From contig NC_056745.1 of the NCBI RefSeq assembly GCF_019279795.1, forward strand, positions 504,627,750 to 504,691,749: a stretch of DNA of 64,000 nucleotides, in the 5' to 3' direction. The translations under genes were made by a program, and so were the position numbers. This stretch comes from Protopterus annectens. Lineage: Eukaryota > Chordata > Ceratodontiformes > Protopteridae. Under the pieces are notes generated by a model that was given only the letters and a program-made list of their open reading frames with translations, ran no database searches and had not been told where the DNA came from. Within the stretch, counting starts at the first letter, position 1. Each line of letters starts with the position of its first letter. This document shows, piece after piece, positions 31,551 to 42,085 of this stretch.

Positions 31551-32136
31551 TAAACTCAAGCATGTAATTCTTTAAAATGAACACCAGATGGGGGTAGAAT
31601 ATATATGAAACATAGGTTTAAGGAAATCTTCATTGACACACACATACAAGAAATAAATATATAGTCTTCACATACCTGAGTTTTTAAACTAACTTATTTA
31701 AGATATTATTAATGAGATGTTTTACAGTAATTTATTAGTAAATTATTTATGAATGTTTATCATATTTATTTTAATTCAAATTATTTATATAAATAAATGA
31801 TGTGGAATGATTAAGTTTAGCACAAGACACTTTCAGAGAGTAGGCATTAATATTCATGAGATGTAAAGGGAGATTTGTCAGTTCAAATTGAAGGAGATGT
31901 ATTTCATTGGATTAACAATTAAACAGGTGACTTAGAGATTATTTAAAGGGCTTTTCAACTCAAAAATGGTTGTCTGATGAAGTCCTGTATGTAGGACGAA
32001 AACGCATGTATTTTATTTTTTCTTGGTGAATAAAAGCGTTAATTTCACTGGCGCTCTGTGATTTTGGTGTTTGATACTATAGAGGAGAAGACCGTGGTCC
32101 AAGGCGTTCTTTTTGTTTGTTTACTGGAGTTTTAGA
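31163..32136 (+). repeat. 3' pseudo-LTR of the inner PLE
   Basis: Nearly identical to 26,981-27,957. It starts inside the GIY-YIG coding region, so the 5' copy carries a fragment of coding sequence. It ends with TTACTGGAGTTTTAGA before the target duplication. Confidence 0.85.
31974..32009 (+). ncRNA. Hammerhead-like ribozyme core, 3' copy
   Basis: Identical in the core to the 5' copy at 27,795. The one nearby difference is in the upstream arm (CAACTCAAAA here, CAAGTCAAAA in the 5' copy). Confidence 0.6.
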
Positions 32137-32453
32137 ACTTCAACACATTATTCGCATGAGCATTTTGTTTAGAATAAAAATCTAACAAATGTAACTTTCT
32201 CAAAAAACATTTCACCTTTAAAAACATATTTTCTTGGAAGAACAGTTGGAATAATTTTCATGCCATAGTTTAAAACAGATAATTCAATGTCACTCAAAAT
32301 ACATCCTGGTAGATTTAAGACCATGTTATTACAAGTAACATGTAGCTTCTTTGCTTGAGTTAAAAACACTTTAAAAAGTCAATACCATTTTTGTTTCTGT
32401 TCACCTGCTCAAAACAACCTCATTTACATCCATTAAACATTTGCTGCTGTTGA

Positions 32454-33338
32454 TTACTCAAAGTTCTTATTCAAATATTCCAGTTGTGCATTAGGTAATG
32501 GAGGATATGAATTATCCTCTCCATTATCTTCCTCCCATTCCAATGCACTTGTGCCTGACGACACAAAGGAGACATGTTGCTTTCTTCCTTCCCTTGCTAA
32601 GGAATGCCCGCCCCTTTGACGTTTGTTCTTATTTTTTCCTGTTGTGAAGGCTGTACCATTATTATAGTCCCTTAAGTCAAGATGAACTTTTCTGGCTTTT
32701 TGTTCTGTTAGCTTTTGGGAAAAATCATATAGCTTATCGTTGAATTCTTTTAAAATATTTTCAAAATGTACTACACTCAACTGTCTGGAAATAGAAGAAC
32801 ATAGAGAAGCAACCTCCTCTTTCAACTTTATTTGCCTAGCCATGCCCCTCTCTATTAATATGTTACCCCATTCCAGTACACAATTGTGTGCTGCAGCCTT
32901 CTGGTTTTCATACAATTTATCCTCGGAGTCTGATAAATCAAAAGAAAATGAAGGGTTTTTATATACCCTAAGACCCCAAGGAGTAATGTCTAATTCAATG
33001 TACCTTTGTAGACAAAGCAAATTATACTGTAAAGGTGTTTCTTTCGTTAGCAACCTCTCCAATTTTAATAATGATTCTTGCATTTCAGGTTGTAGAGAAG
33101 TCATATTTCTTTGTCCCACATCCGAAAAAAGGTTATTCATTCTGTGGTTACGACCTTCTTCCAATAGCTTTCGCCACTGAAAGTTAGATTGGTCCCTCAC
33201 ACTCGTTCCGGCAACCGATTGAGGATAACCTTCATTACCTCTAGTTACAAACTTATCGATCATTCTCTGAGCAGTACTAGTACCTTCGCCCCTGAAGATC
33301 TTAGGAAACTGAAGATCAAGATCATTAGCCATATGCAC
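32454..33338 (-). CDS. Outer PLE N-terminal ORF
   Basis: A 294-residue open frame, without a known enzyme domain. It contains LYNLLCLQRYIELD, ITPWGLRVYKNPSFSFDLSD, a helical segment (GMARQIKLKEEVASL), a basic patch (KNKNKRQRGG) and ALEWEEDNGEDNSYPPLP near the C-terminus. The same landmarks occur in order in the inner element at 28.5-29.1 kb. In related elements this precedes the RT in one protein; here the inner insertion separates it from the RT remnants. Likely nucleic-acid binding, but that is inference. Confidence 0.55.
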   Translation of the reverse strand: MHMANDLDLQFPKIFRGEGTSTAQRMIDKFVTRGNEGYPQSVAGTSVRDQSNFQWRKLLEEGRNHRMNNLFSDVGQRNMTSLQPEMQESLLKLERLLTKETPLQYNLLCLQRYIELDITPWGLRVYKNPSFSFDLSDSEDKLYENQKAAAHNCVLEWGNILIERGMARQIKLKEEVASLCSSISRQLSVVHFENILKEFNDKLYDFSQKLTEQKARKVHLDLRDYNNGTAFTTGKNKNKRQRGGHSLAREGRKQHVSFVSSGTSALEWEEDNGEDNSYPPLPNAQLEYLNKNFE

Positions 33339-33453
33339 AACAAAGCAGCAACAAATATATTGAATACCACGAAGGAGAAGGAACAGCAGACCACAGTAGT
33401 AAATAAATAATAATAATAATAAAATTAATAATAGGTGTTATTGGGAATTTTTA

Positions 33454-33987
33454 TTGAGAAATCATAAGTTGAAGGCTATATTGCCACATATGCCCCTATT
33501 ATCTTTAAAAAGAGGAAGTCGTATCAAAGATATATTCACTCACAGTTATTTTGAATGTCCAAAGGAAGATCTGTACGTTAAAATGGACATAGTTGGTATG
33601 AGATCATGTGGTAGATGTTTTATATGTCATTATGCTGTGCCTTATTTTGATAAAGTAAATGGGATAACATTTACATCTAGGCTGAATGCTAGTTGTAACA
33701 CCAAGGGGATAATATATGCACTGAAGTGCTCCTGCAATCTATTCTATATTGGTGAAACTAAAAGTTTATTTAGAACAAGGTTGCATGAGCACTTAAGGGA
33801 TATAAAAAATAAAAATACTGAAAGCCCAATAGCACAACACTATATATTGTGTCCTAATGGAAATAGTGATTGTTTAAGGACTACGATAAAAAGGGTTTTA
33901 TATAAGGAAATTGTGTGTATATTAAAGTCTGAAGCATTGTCACTTAATGGGTTAAACATTGAGTGTAACTGGAGGGTGTTCCTCTAA
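33454..33987 (+). CDS. GIY-YIG endonuclease domain in the inverted tail of the outer PLE
   Basis: A 177-residue open frame with MRSCGRCFICHYAVPYF (Cys finger), IIYALKCSCNLFYIGETKSL (GIY-YIG), FRTRLHEHLRD, and a conserved IAQHYILCPNG (His-Cys) segment. It is the better-preserved inverted copy of 25,310-24,960. Being in the 5' inverted piece, it has no RT in front and no evident promoter. Its open state may just reflect chance. Confidence 0.65.
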   Translation: MRNHKLKAILPHMPLLSLKRGSRIKDIFTHSYFECPKEDLYVKMDIVGMRSCGRCFICHYAVPYFDKVNGITFTSRLNASCNTKGIIYALKCSCNLFYIGETKSLFRTRLHEHLRDIKNKNTESPIAQHYILCPNGNSDCLRTTIKRVLYKEIVCILKSEALSLNGLNIECNWRVFL

Positions 33988-34169
33988 TTAGAATTTTTAT
34001 TGTGTTAGTTATTAATTTGTCTTACATAAGTATTATTGTGAATGGAATACTATCTCTTGAAGGCTTGTTAGCCGAAGCGCTAAGATTGATTAAAGAATTT
34101 TCTACTGTGGTCTGCTGTTCCTTCTCCTTTGTGGTATTCGATACATTTGTTGCTGCTTTGTTGTACATA

Positions 34170-34183
34170 TTACTAGCTATGCC
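34170..34183. repeat. Target-site duplication of the outer PLE (right)
   Basis: TTACTAGCTATGCC, identical to 24,597-24,610. Confidence 0.85.
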
Positions 34184-35880
34184 CCCTTCTGCTCAGATTG
34201 TAAGGTAGTTATCACTGCCACCAAGCATTACAAACCCAGCTACTTAAGGCTAGGCTCTTGCAAGGGGACCCAATTATACTAAGTGAAATTAATATTAATA
34301 CAAATGGTAATGTTGACCCAACAGCCAGGCTTTCAGAAGTGACCAGAGTTATCACCAAATAAATAAGTGCAAATATTCTCAAAGCTTAAATATTCTTTAA
34401 AAAGACCAGCCACAATGAAAAGTTTAAATATATTTAATAATAAAGGAACATGAAAATACTAAATATCTCTTTACAGTACACAAAAGTTTGCCAGAGGGAA
34501 TATTAAAAAAATACAGATGGAAAGTTTCACACAGTTATACAAAAACAGTACTTCTAATCTCACTATATGTTCCTGACTAATCTAAAAGTAGGGTCTATAT
34601 TAGAACATCGAAGTTTCAAAACTTTGAATGTTCTAATATCGACCTCTATTCAGCGAAAGTTGAAAATACCGAAGCAACAGAAAACCACATTTTTTCCTAG
34701 GGAAAGAATTTGGTTGTCCATTTCTGTTGCTTCGGTATTTTCAGTGCTGTGGTGGAAAGTTACGGGTCAGGTTCGGGTAAGTGTGCAACTGAGTGCGGGT
34801 TAGGTTAGTTAGGGTTAGGTATGTGTGCGATTGTGTGGACGTGAGGGTTAGGGTGCGGGTGAGGTGAGTGTGCGATAGTGACGGAACTTAGGGTTATGGT
34901 TTGGGTTAAGGCAAGTGGATAGTTAATGGTGTGTGTATAGTTTAGTGTAGGTTTAGGTGCAAGATTTTAGGTGTATGGGTGTGGATTGCTGTTTGTTTGG
35001 TGTGCTTGTGTTGTGTGCATGTGTTTGGGAAAAGAAAATTTTTTCCCTAGGAAAAAATTCGCTGTTCTGTATGTTCGATGTTTTCAGCTTTTGCTGAATA
35101 GGGGTTAATATTAGAACATTCTAAGTTTTGAAACTTCGATGTTCTAATATAGACCCTAAAAGAATTATTGTTCCCTACTTAAGTTACTTACTGCATAGAA
35201 CAAGGCAAGATGATTTGGGGTGAGTGGTCCTTGCCAGATCCAAGACAGAATGCAGAATGTTGATAGCAAACTCCTACTAGTATCAAAACATTATTTCTGA
35301 ATTGACTGCACAATGACATTACATCTGGTCATCTGACTCTTGTTTCCCGCACTCACCGACACTAGAAGCTGCTAGGGTTTTAGCACCTATGTGTTACCAT
35401 ACACACAGAGCTTTGCTCAGATCTCCAGGAAGTCCTAAAACCATTTTAACACTTCTACACCTCCTACAGAGCTATTAAACACCAGGCTTCTTACAAACAT
35501 TGCATCTCTAGCTTCATTCAAAAATGTGGAATAACATCTGTATGGCTTAACCCATAAAGTAATTTAATTGCAGATATATTTTAAAGTCTGCTGCAGATGG
35601 ATTGTGACTAACCTCTGCTCTGCCAGTATCCTCTGTTGAAACCTATACATTTAGTTCAGTTACAATAACATATGTACACTTCTTTGCTTTCCTGCAGGGT
35701 ACATTGTTGATACATTTTAACAAAAGCAAACCTCACAAATACATTTTCAGCAAAAGCATCTGTACAAATCACTTTGATATACAAATGACAAATAATTAAT
35801 TATAAAATTCCAGCTAGCTGTGCTGGCACATGTCTCACATCCATTGCCCTGCTTCTCCTGGCATGGCTTGCAGTACCTCC
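34184..35880 (-). repeat. Long dispersed repeat copy 2, 5' segment
   Basis: Matches copy 1 at about 5540-6650 in reverse, interrupted by the 566-bp MITE (34,591-35,156). Shared strings include AATTATACTAAGTGAAATTA (near 34,269), GACCAGCCACAATGAAAAG (near 34,404), AAGGCAAGATGATT (near 35,203) and TGGTCATCTGACTC (near 35,327). A minus-strand frame near 35,750-35,998 is Cys-rich (CKPCQEKQGNGCETC), but in copy 1 the same place has stops and lost cysteines. Confidence 0.65.
34591..35156. mobile_element. 566-bp MITE with long terminal inverted repeats
   Basis: Starts GGGTCTATATTAGAACATCG and ends with its complement; the inverted repeats extend about 83 bp with few mismatches. TA dinucleotides flank both ends (34,589-34,590 and 35,157-35,158), as for Tc1/mariner-type insertion. 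Each end also folds on itself around a GAAGTTTCAAAACTT centre. The middle (about 34,780-34,960) is G/T-rich with many GGGTTAG-like words. No transposase. It sits inside the long repeat. Confidence 0.75.
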
Positions 35881-37990
35881 TATCGTCACAGGGTCTATGG
35901 TTTGAAAACAGCCCAAAGGTAAACTTTTTCCACAACTGGCCACACGCATTTTCTTTGAATGTGGGTTTCAATGCCATTTCAATAAATGCAAGTTTCAAGG
36001 CCAGAGAAGTTTACTGTTAATGTTAAGTTTGTTTTCACTGCGAGACTGTATTGTTTTGTTTAGCAAAGGTCTATTAGCGTTTGTGCTATAAAATTTGAAA
36101 ATTTTTTTTAAATTAAATCCAAATATCTTTAATCATTGTAGAAGTTAAGAATAAAATAGTATGCACACTGACAGGTTTGATCAAAATTTATGGTAACTGG
36201 TGAGAAACAGACAAGTAATGGGACACTGGAATGGCTGTGGGGGGAATGCTGTGTGTGGTTGAGGCCTGCCATTACCTTTTCTAGGGCCCCAGTCGACAAT
36301 GATCTAGCTCTGGGTACCAGAAAAAAATGTCAGTAATTTTCCAAAAATATTATGAATATATGTTAATTGCTAATAAATATATTAATTAGTACTGGAAGGT
36401 GTTATAGGATATTGTATGGTATTAAATGAAAGCATACACAGTGCTGGAAAAATGCTGCACTGAATGTTGGTGTCTATTTCTGTTTTTGCAGTTATTAACA
36501 TTTACATTTATTTGTCCAATAAACATGCAGTACTGTAGCAATACATGAGTATTTTGGGTAGCCTAGGCAGAAAGAATGTAAAAGCAGTTATCATTTGCAC
36601 AGTGACGCAGCAACATCTAGTGGCTGTATACTGTTCAGGAGAAAAACTGGAGTCCACTTTTTTCACCGTTAAATATCAGACATGCACAGGATGCTTGCTT
36701 TTGAGGGTAGACATAAGGAGGAATGCTGGGTGTATATAAATCTGATAAAAAATGAAATATGTTAGATGAAGGAGGTCCTAGAATACTGGGTTGTTCATAA
36801 GCAAACATCACCCCTGAAAAGTCTATGCTAAATTAAGTACATGGACTTAGATTTTAGTCTGTCTAGTGAGGAAACTTGGTTGCATTTTAAGCATGTTTAA
36901 GTGTTTAGTGAGGTACATTCTGAATCGGGCATTATATTCAATGATCATCTTAATAAGGGAGGGATAAAGTCGTACTACAACATCATTAGACCATGGCGGA
37001 ATAATACAAAGGATATGTTGTTTCAGGCTAAAGGATTTTCTAACCACCACAGAGGCAAGGAGGTCAGTGAAAAGTCTGTTCTCAATACAGGCAGCCAAGT
37101 CCCTGATGACTGACCCAGACTTGAGCAGACTGTTACATATAGGTTTTCTCCACTGTCAACAGGGTCTGTGAAATATTTTATTTTAACAAAACGTCCTGTG
37201 TTTTTAAAGCATATGTCACTAAACATTTTTATTACATGTGAAATGGTAACCAAAATAAAACGTGCTATTATCCATGTAGAGGCAGGATTAATGGTTACTT
37301 GACTTGTAAACCTGAAAACCTTGAAAGGATGAGAAGGAATACACCGAAGGTTTTTAGGTTTAACAGAGAGACAAATCCAAGATGAAACTAAAACAGCACT
37401 GTTTATAAAAGCTCAGAAAGTATTTAGTCAGAAGATGTTTATATAGAAATATCTGTTTTAGTAACATCTATAAGGCTAACTTACTATACTGGGAAGTTTT
37501 TTGGGGGGTAATTATTTTGGATGTTTTCAGAACATCTACTTTCTTAACTGCTTTATTACTTTTACTTAACTGAACTTCACTGTTTCCACATATACCATTA
37601 TTTATTACAAAGAAATTACTTAAATTTACCATGCTACTTGCTATGGCTAATATCACCTTTAGTGGAACTGTTTCATAGGTCATAACAATGGATATGCCAG
37701 CTATACCATGGAAGGAGACTGTGACTTAGAATGGGCAAACAATCTCTCTTTCCAGCATGCACTGAAAAAACTTATGCTATTTGTGAATGTGTTGACTGCT
37801 GCATAGGAAATACCTGTTTCTACTACCAGATCCATAGCAAAATCATGTGCAACTGAATGTACATTGCTGTCTTCTCACACATGATGTCAGAACATCTTAA
37901 GGTGATCTTTCCATATCCCCAATCCCAGTGTCCCACTTATCAACTCCCACCTTGGTAGTCAATTAACCAGATTGCACCCCCCCCCTCCTG
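35881..37990. other. No feature recognised
   Basis: AT-rich non-coding sequence. The left end (35,975-36,060) resembles 23,405-23,470. The short frames around 36,545 and 36,901 show no family motif. A C run lies at about 37,977-37,986 next to the border of E7. Confidence 0.4.
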
Positions 37991-40253
37991 CAGATTCCTG
38001 AATCCACCACTGCAGTCTGCCAGTAGATTGTGCTTTGAGGGAATTTAAACTGCCTGAACAGCCACTTGACACTGGATAGCTAGATCCCAGACCTGAAGAG
38101 CTAGTCTGCAAGGAACAAAGGACCTTGTGCCCCCATGCTTACTGATACACCACATCACTGTGGCATTGTCTGTGAAAACTTTGAGGGGCCCAGGATGAAA
38201 GAGGGAAAGAAAGGCTTACAGAGCCCTCATCTCCTTTATACTGATGTGCTCTGACCTTTGATAAGGAGGCCAAAGACCGTAAACCTTTAGGGGGCCACAG
38301 GAGGCACCCCAACCCTGTCTGAAGCATCTGTACAGAGATCCTGAGTGGGAACTGGAGCTTGGAAATGAAGCCCCAGGTTGAAAGAAAGGTGAATCTTGAG
38401 CTCGAGACAGGGAAGAAAGGAAAGGTACTGGGAACTCCAGTGAGTGGCAATGCTGAACCCACACAGACTGAAGTACCACAGAAGTTTACTTATATGCAGC
38501 CTTGTGAGAGGAAACATGGAAATGGTGGAAACCCTGAACCCCAGGACTCTGAGAAATTCTCTGCCCATGACAGATGCCAGAGGAAGAAGGGATAGAAAAA
38601 CGTTAGAGACAGGCCTTGGAGGTAGGCAAATATGCCAACATGGGAACTATATGAAGCCTGCAGCCAAGGAAAATAAGATCCTGGGAGGATGTCAGAACAG
38701 ATTTCTGGAGGTTTATGGTAAACCACTGACTGTGCAATAGGCAAGTAGTATTGGAGATCCTGAAATAGACTGCCAGGAGAAGGAGCTTGAATAAGCAGAT
38801 CTTCTAGATAGGGAAAAATCTGAATACCTCAAAGCCTGCAAAAAAGCAGTGACAGGAGTGAGGCATTTGGTGAATACTTTTGGGGCAGTAGACAGGCCAG
38901 AGGGCAAAGCAGAGAACTGAAAATGCAAGAAAGAAATGAAGAAATGTAAACATTTCCTGAAAAGAGGACAGATGGGGATATGAAGGTCTGCATCCTTGAG
39001 ATCCAGAGACACCAGAAAACCCTCAGGAAGTAGAAGAGAAAACAAGGCCTGAAAAGATAACATAAAAAGGAAGGAATCTTGAGAAATGTGTCAAAGCAGG
39101 GAAAGATCCAGAATTGGTCCCCATGTACTGTCCTTCTGTGGGACCAAAACCATCCTGGGATAAAATCCCTTTCCCACCTGTGTGTCAGCACAGCCTGAAT
39201 GGTACCTCAATCCAAAACAGAGCGAGGCTGAGGCATGCCTGAACAGGGAAAAGGGGACTTCCAAGCCATGAGATACCCCTGAAAGACAATGGACAGACCC
39301 CAAGAATTTGGAAGAGACAGGGAAAGGCGGAAGAACAAGGGAACCTGACCGAAGGGAGGGAGAAGCAAACCATCAAATAGAACCAGACTTGTCCTGAAAA
39401 GAATGTTTTTGAGAAGCAGGAATTGGAGTACATTCTGCAGGAGAAACATGCTAAGAATCCTTCTTCTCCTTAGGAGGACGGTGAGACTGCCTACAAAGAC
39501 AGAAGGGAAAGGTTAGTTCCTCAAAACTTAGGAATAGGATAAACAAAAGTATGTGTCAGCTCCTGTAAGGTCTTGACCTCATCCTGGAGAGATTTGAATA
39601 GGTCAACAGCAACAAACACAAAAAGGGTTCTGTTATCCAAAACAGCATCCAACGTCTTGATGGCGAAGCCAAGACCAACACCTCATAAGCGAACCAAAGG
39701 CAGCAACTGCATCTGATTGAATGATGAGCAACTTGCAAAGTGAAGCCCAGCAAGGAAAGAGCTAAAGCCTTCCCCTAACAGTCTGAAAGATCAAAAAACA
39801 CCTTAGAAGCCTGAAAAAGAACAGCCAAAACACACCTGGTCATACCAGTCTGGTAGTTAATGATCCCTAAAGGATAAAGTGTCAGCAGTATACACTTTTT
39901 TGGCCAATCTTTCCATGGGCCTACTATCCTTATCAGAAGGCAACAGCCTGGTGGAGGGCAATAACTTGGATGGGTTCTCATAAAAGAGTGACACTATAGA
40001 AGAGTCAGCAGGGCATTTATAAAGAAATCTGCACTCCTCAGACACTTTGTAGAATCTATCTAGCTCTTTAGGTGCAAGTGGTTGAGTCAGGTCCTACAGA
40101 AGCCACAGAAAAGGTATCCAAAAGAGCAGCCAGAGCAGGAAGAACAGCAGATGGTTTGGAAGACTCCATCTGTAAGAACCCATAATATCTCTCTTGAATA
40201 TAAGTGACCTGGGAACAATCCCACTTAAAATAATCCATCATATGGGCAACAGT
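37991..40253 (-). mobile_element. DIRS-like element E7, main segment
   Basis: An old minus-strand DIRS-like element. It holds, from right to left, Gag (HMMDYFKWDCSQ, RPMERLAKKVYTADTLSF; 40,250-39,800), RT (39,200-38,700) and thumb/RNase H traces (38,560-38,130). YR and the 3' terminal repeat are missing. The 5' Gag part lies beyond E4 at 57,631. Joining 40,253 to 57,631 restores one frame (FERALITVAHMMDYFKW), placing the E4 insertion in E7 Gag. Confidence 0.65.
38130..39200 (-). pseudogene. E7 reverse transcriptase (broken)
   Basis: 39,063-38,850 reads LVSLDLKDADLHIPI (motif A), then FQFSALPSGLSTAPKVFTKCL (motif B, FGLST turned SGLST). In another frame IFPYLEDLLIQ (about 38,820-38,785) is the catalytic box with YLED instead of YLDD. 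Then the thumb region LRVLGFRVSTISMFPLTRLH at 38,550-38,490. Frameshifts and the altered box show an inactive relic. Confidence 0.65.
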
Positions 40254-40552
40254 GTCTTACCATTACGTTCCATCCGAGTTGTTGATCTTCTTCCAGTAAT
40301 CACTGATGGGTTTGGTTCGGAGCCCTCAGAACAGAGTCGGCCTTATACCAAGCTTGCGTGCACCAAAAACTCTCGAGCTAAGCTGCTACCCACAATGCCC
40401 TTCACTCAGTTACCTCAGATCGAGTTTGCATGCAACATATAGGAGAAACAGCAAGTCAGAGGCCATCTCTGCGCAGAAACCCTAAGACACCACAAAGACC
40501 CAGAAGATCCGCCAAAAACCTTTGGAGGGGGTCGGTGGGAGGGTGTGATGAC

Positions 40553-40650
40553 TGGAAGAAGATCAACAACTCAGATGGAATTTTATGGTAAGACATAACT
40601 TCTTTATCTGAAGCTGTTAATCTTCTTCCTATTCATCACTGATGGGACAG
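40553..40650. repeat. E4 internal complementary region
   Basis: 40,553-40,597 is the inverted copy of the left outer end (40,253-40,296; GGTAAGAC against GTCTTACC). 40,610-40,647 is the inverted copy of the right outer end (57,592-57,630). Unlike family A, about 12-14 bases lie between the two parts. Confidence 0.7.
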
Positions 40651-42085
40651 AATCCCCAGCTACTTGGAGAACCTGGGTGGCCCTTATTGAGGAACATTCC
40701 TGAGAACCATTGAGCCAAAGGCTGCTCATCTCCTGGAGATCAGATCCAATTTGTAATGCTTGATAAAGGTACGGGGATGCCCAAATGGCAGCTGCACAAA
40801 TGTCATCCATGGAGGCCCTAGAGTGAAAGGCAACCAATGCTGCAATAGCCCTAGTTGAATGAGCTTTGATTTGGCCAGGTTTAGATTCATTTGTAAGCGA
40901 ATATGAGAAGGCAATGCAATCCCTGAGCCATTTAGACAAAGTAACTTTCGATACTGCACCTCTCATTCTGGGACCCGCAAAGGAAATGAAAAGCTGGTCC
41001 AACTTGCAAAAGGATTTAGTTCTGTTCAGGAAGAAACGTAATTGTCTATGAACATCCAAAGAATGTAGGCAGTATTCTCCCTTGTTTTAATAATTTGGAA
41101 AGAATACAGAGCGCTCAATGGACTAGTTAATAGACAAATCAGAAACCACCTTAGGAAGAAAGGATGGGTTAGTACGAAGTGATACTCCTTACGGAAGATC
41201 AGATAAGGGCTCTTGATACATAATGCTTGCAATTCAGAAATTTGTCTGGCTGAGGTAACAGCCACCAGAAATAAGGATTTCCATGACAGGAACTTTAGAT
41301 CACATGTTGCAGCAGGTTCAAAAGGGGAAAAAGAAAGACTGCAGAACCCAGGAGAGATTCCATGCCTCCACCGGCTGCCTGATGGGAGGCCTGCTGTGGA
41401 AAATACCCTTGAAGAAAGTCTTGCAAAGGTGAGTGGAAATAAGCGGGACTCCATCTGAACCATTATGGAAGTTAAAAACAGCTGCTCGATGGACTCAAAT
41501 GGTGGAAGCTGACGCCCTATTGTCGAACAGTCCAGCCAGGTAATGAAGAATAGTGGCTACAGAAGCTGAGAACGGATCTAGATTCTGATTATGTGACCAA
41601 ATAGAGAATCTTTTCCATTTGACCCTGTAAAGCTTCCTGGTGGATGGTTTATGAGAGGCCAAGATAAAATCACAGACGGATGAAGAGAAGGTTTCCTGCC
41701 TGGCAACTAAAAGAAGTGGAGAAATCAAGCCGTCAGCTTGAGAGTGGACAGATTCGGGGGAATCAGCCCTTGTGGGTGAGATATGAGGTCCTGACGAGTG
41801 TCTAGGATCCAAGGAGGTTGTAGCAGATGAGGTCGGAGGAAGGGAAACCATACTTGACGAGGCCAGAATGGGGCAATGAGGATCACTTTGCTTCTCAACC
41901 GAATAGCTTTCCTTAGAACATGGGGGATCAGTGGAATCGGAGGATAAGCACAAAGGAGGCCTGTGGGCCAACTGTGAATCAAAGCATCTCTCCCCGATTC
42001 CCTGCGAGGGGGAAAGAGGGCAAAGTAGCTGCTGCATTTTGTGTTTGTGAGGGAGACAAAAAGATCGCAGCATGGCTGGCCCCAA
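40650..42085 (-). pseudogene. E4 tyrosine recombinase (broken)
   Basis: Starts in a frame overlapping the Dam-like frame (42,085 leftward; SHKPSTRKLYRVKWKRFSIW is the N-terminal part). Stops and frame changes occur near 41,490, 41,430 and 41,060. The catalytic part has SARQISELQAL, and AHSTRAIAA (H-x-x-R). The nucleophile region reads ASPYLYQALQ in the main frame and RTFIKHYKLD one frame over, so a small indel just before the Tyr breaks the enzyme. Confidence 0.7.

Larger units (their letters stand above)
26862..32136 (+). mobile_element. Inner Penelope-like element (near full length)
   Basis: A 5275-bp plus-strand element. Parts: an inverted copy of the 3' terminal ~112 bp (26,862-26,976), a direct ~975-bp copy of the 3' end including GIY-YIG remnants (26,981-27,957), the body with ORF pieces (28,037-31,550), and the 3' copy (31,163-32,136). 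The pseudo-LTR plus inverted 5' piece is the usual Penelope-like layout. It sits in the outer element in opposite orientation. Confidence 0.85.
32137..34169 (-). mobile_element. Outer Penelope-like element, 5' part with inverted tail
   Basis: The 5' part of the outer element right of the inner insertion (first 14 bp are the duplicated target). 32,454-33,338 is its N-terminal coding region. From about 33,345 on, the sequence is an inverted copy of the element's own 3' region, including the GIY-YIG gene on the plus strand, ending at the 14-bp duplication at 34,170. Confidence 0.72.

Noticed and set aside
35747-35998. Cys-rich minus-strand frame CKPCQEKQGNGCETC as a zinc-finger gene
   Set aside because: The aligned place in copy 1 of the long repeat (about 5540-5620) has stops and lacks the cysteines, and no family motif fits. 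I treat it as a chance frame in a repeat.
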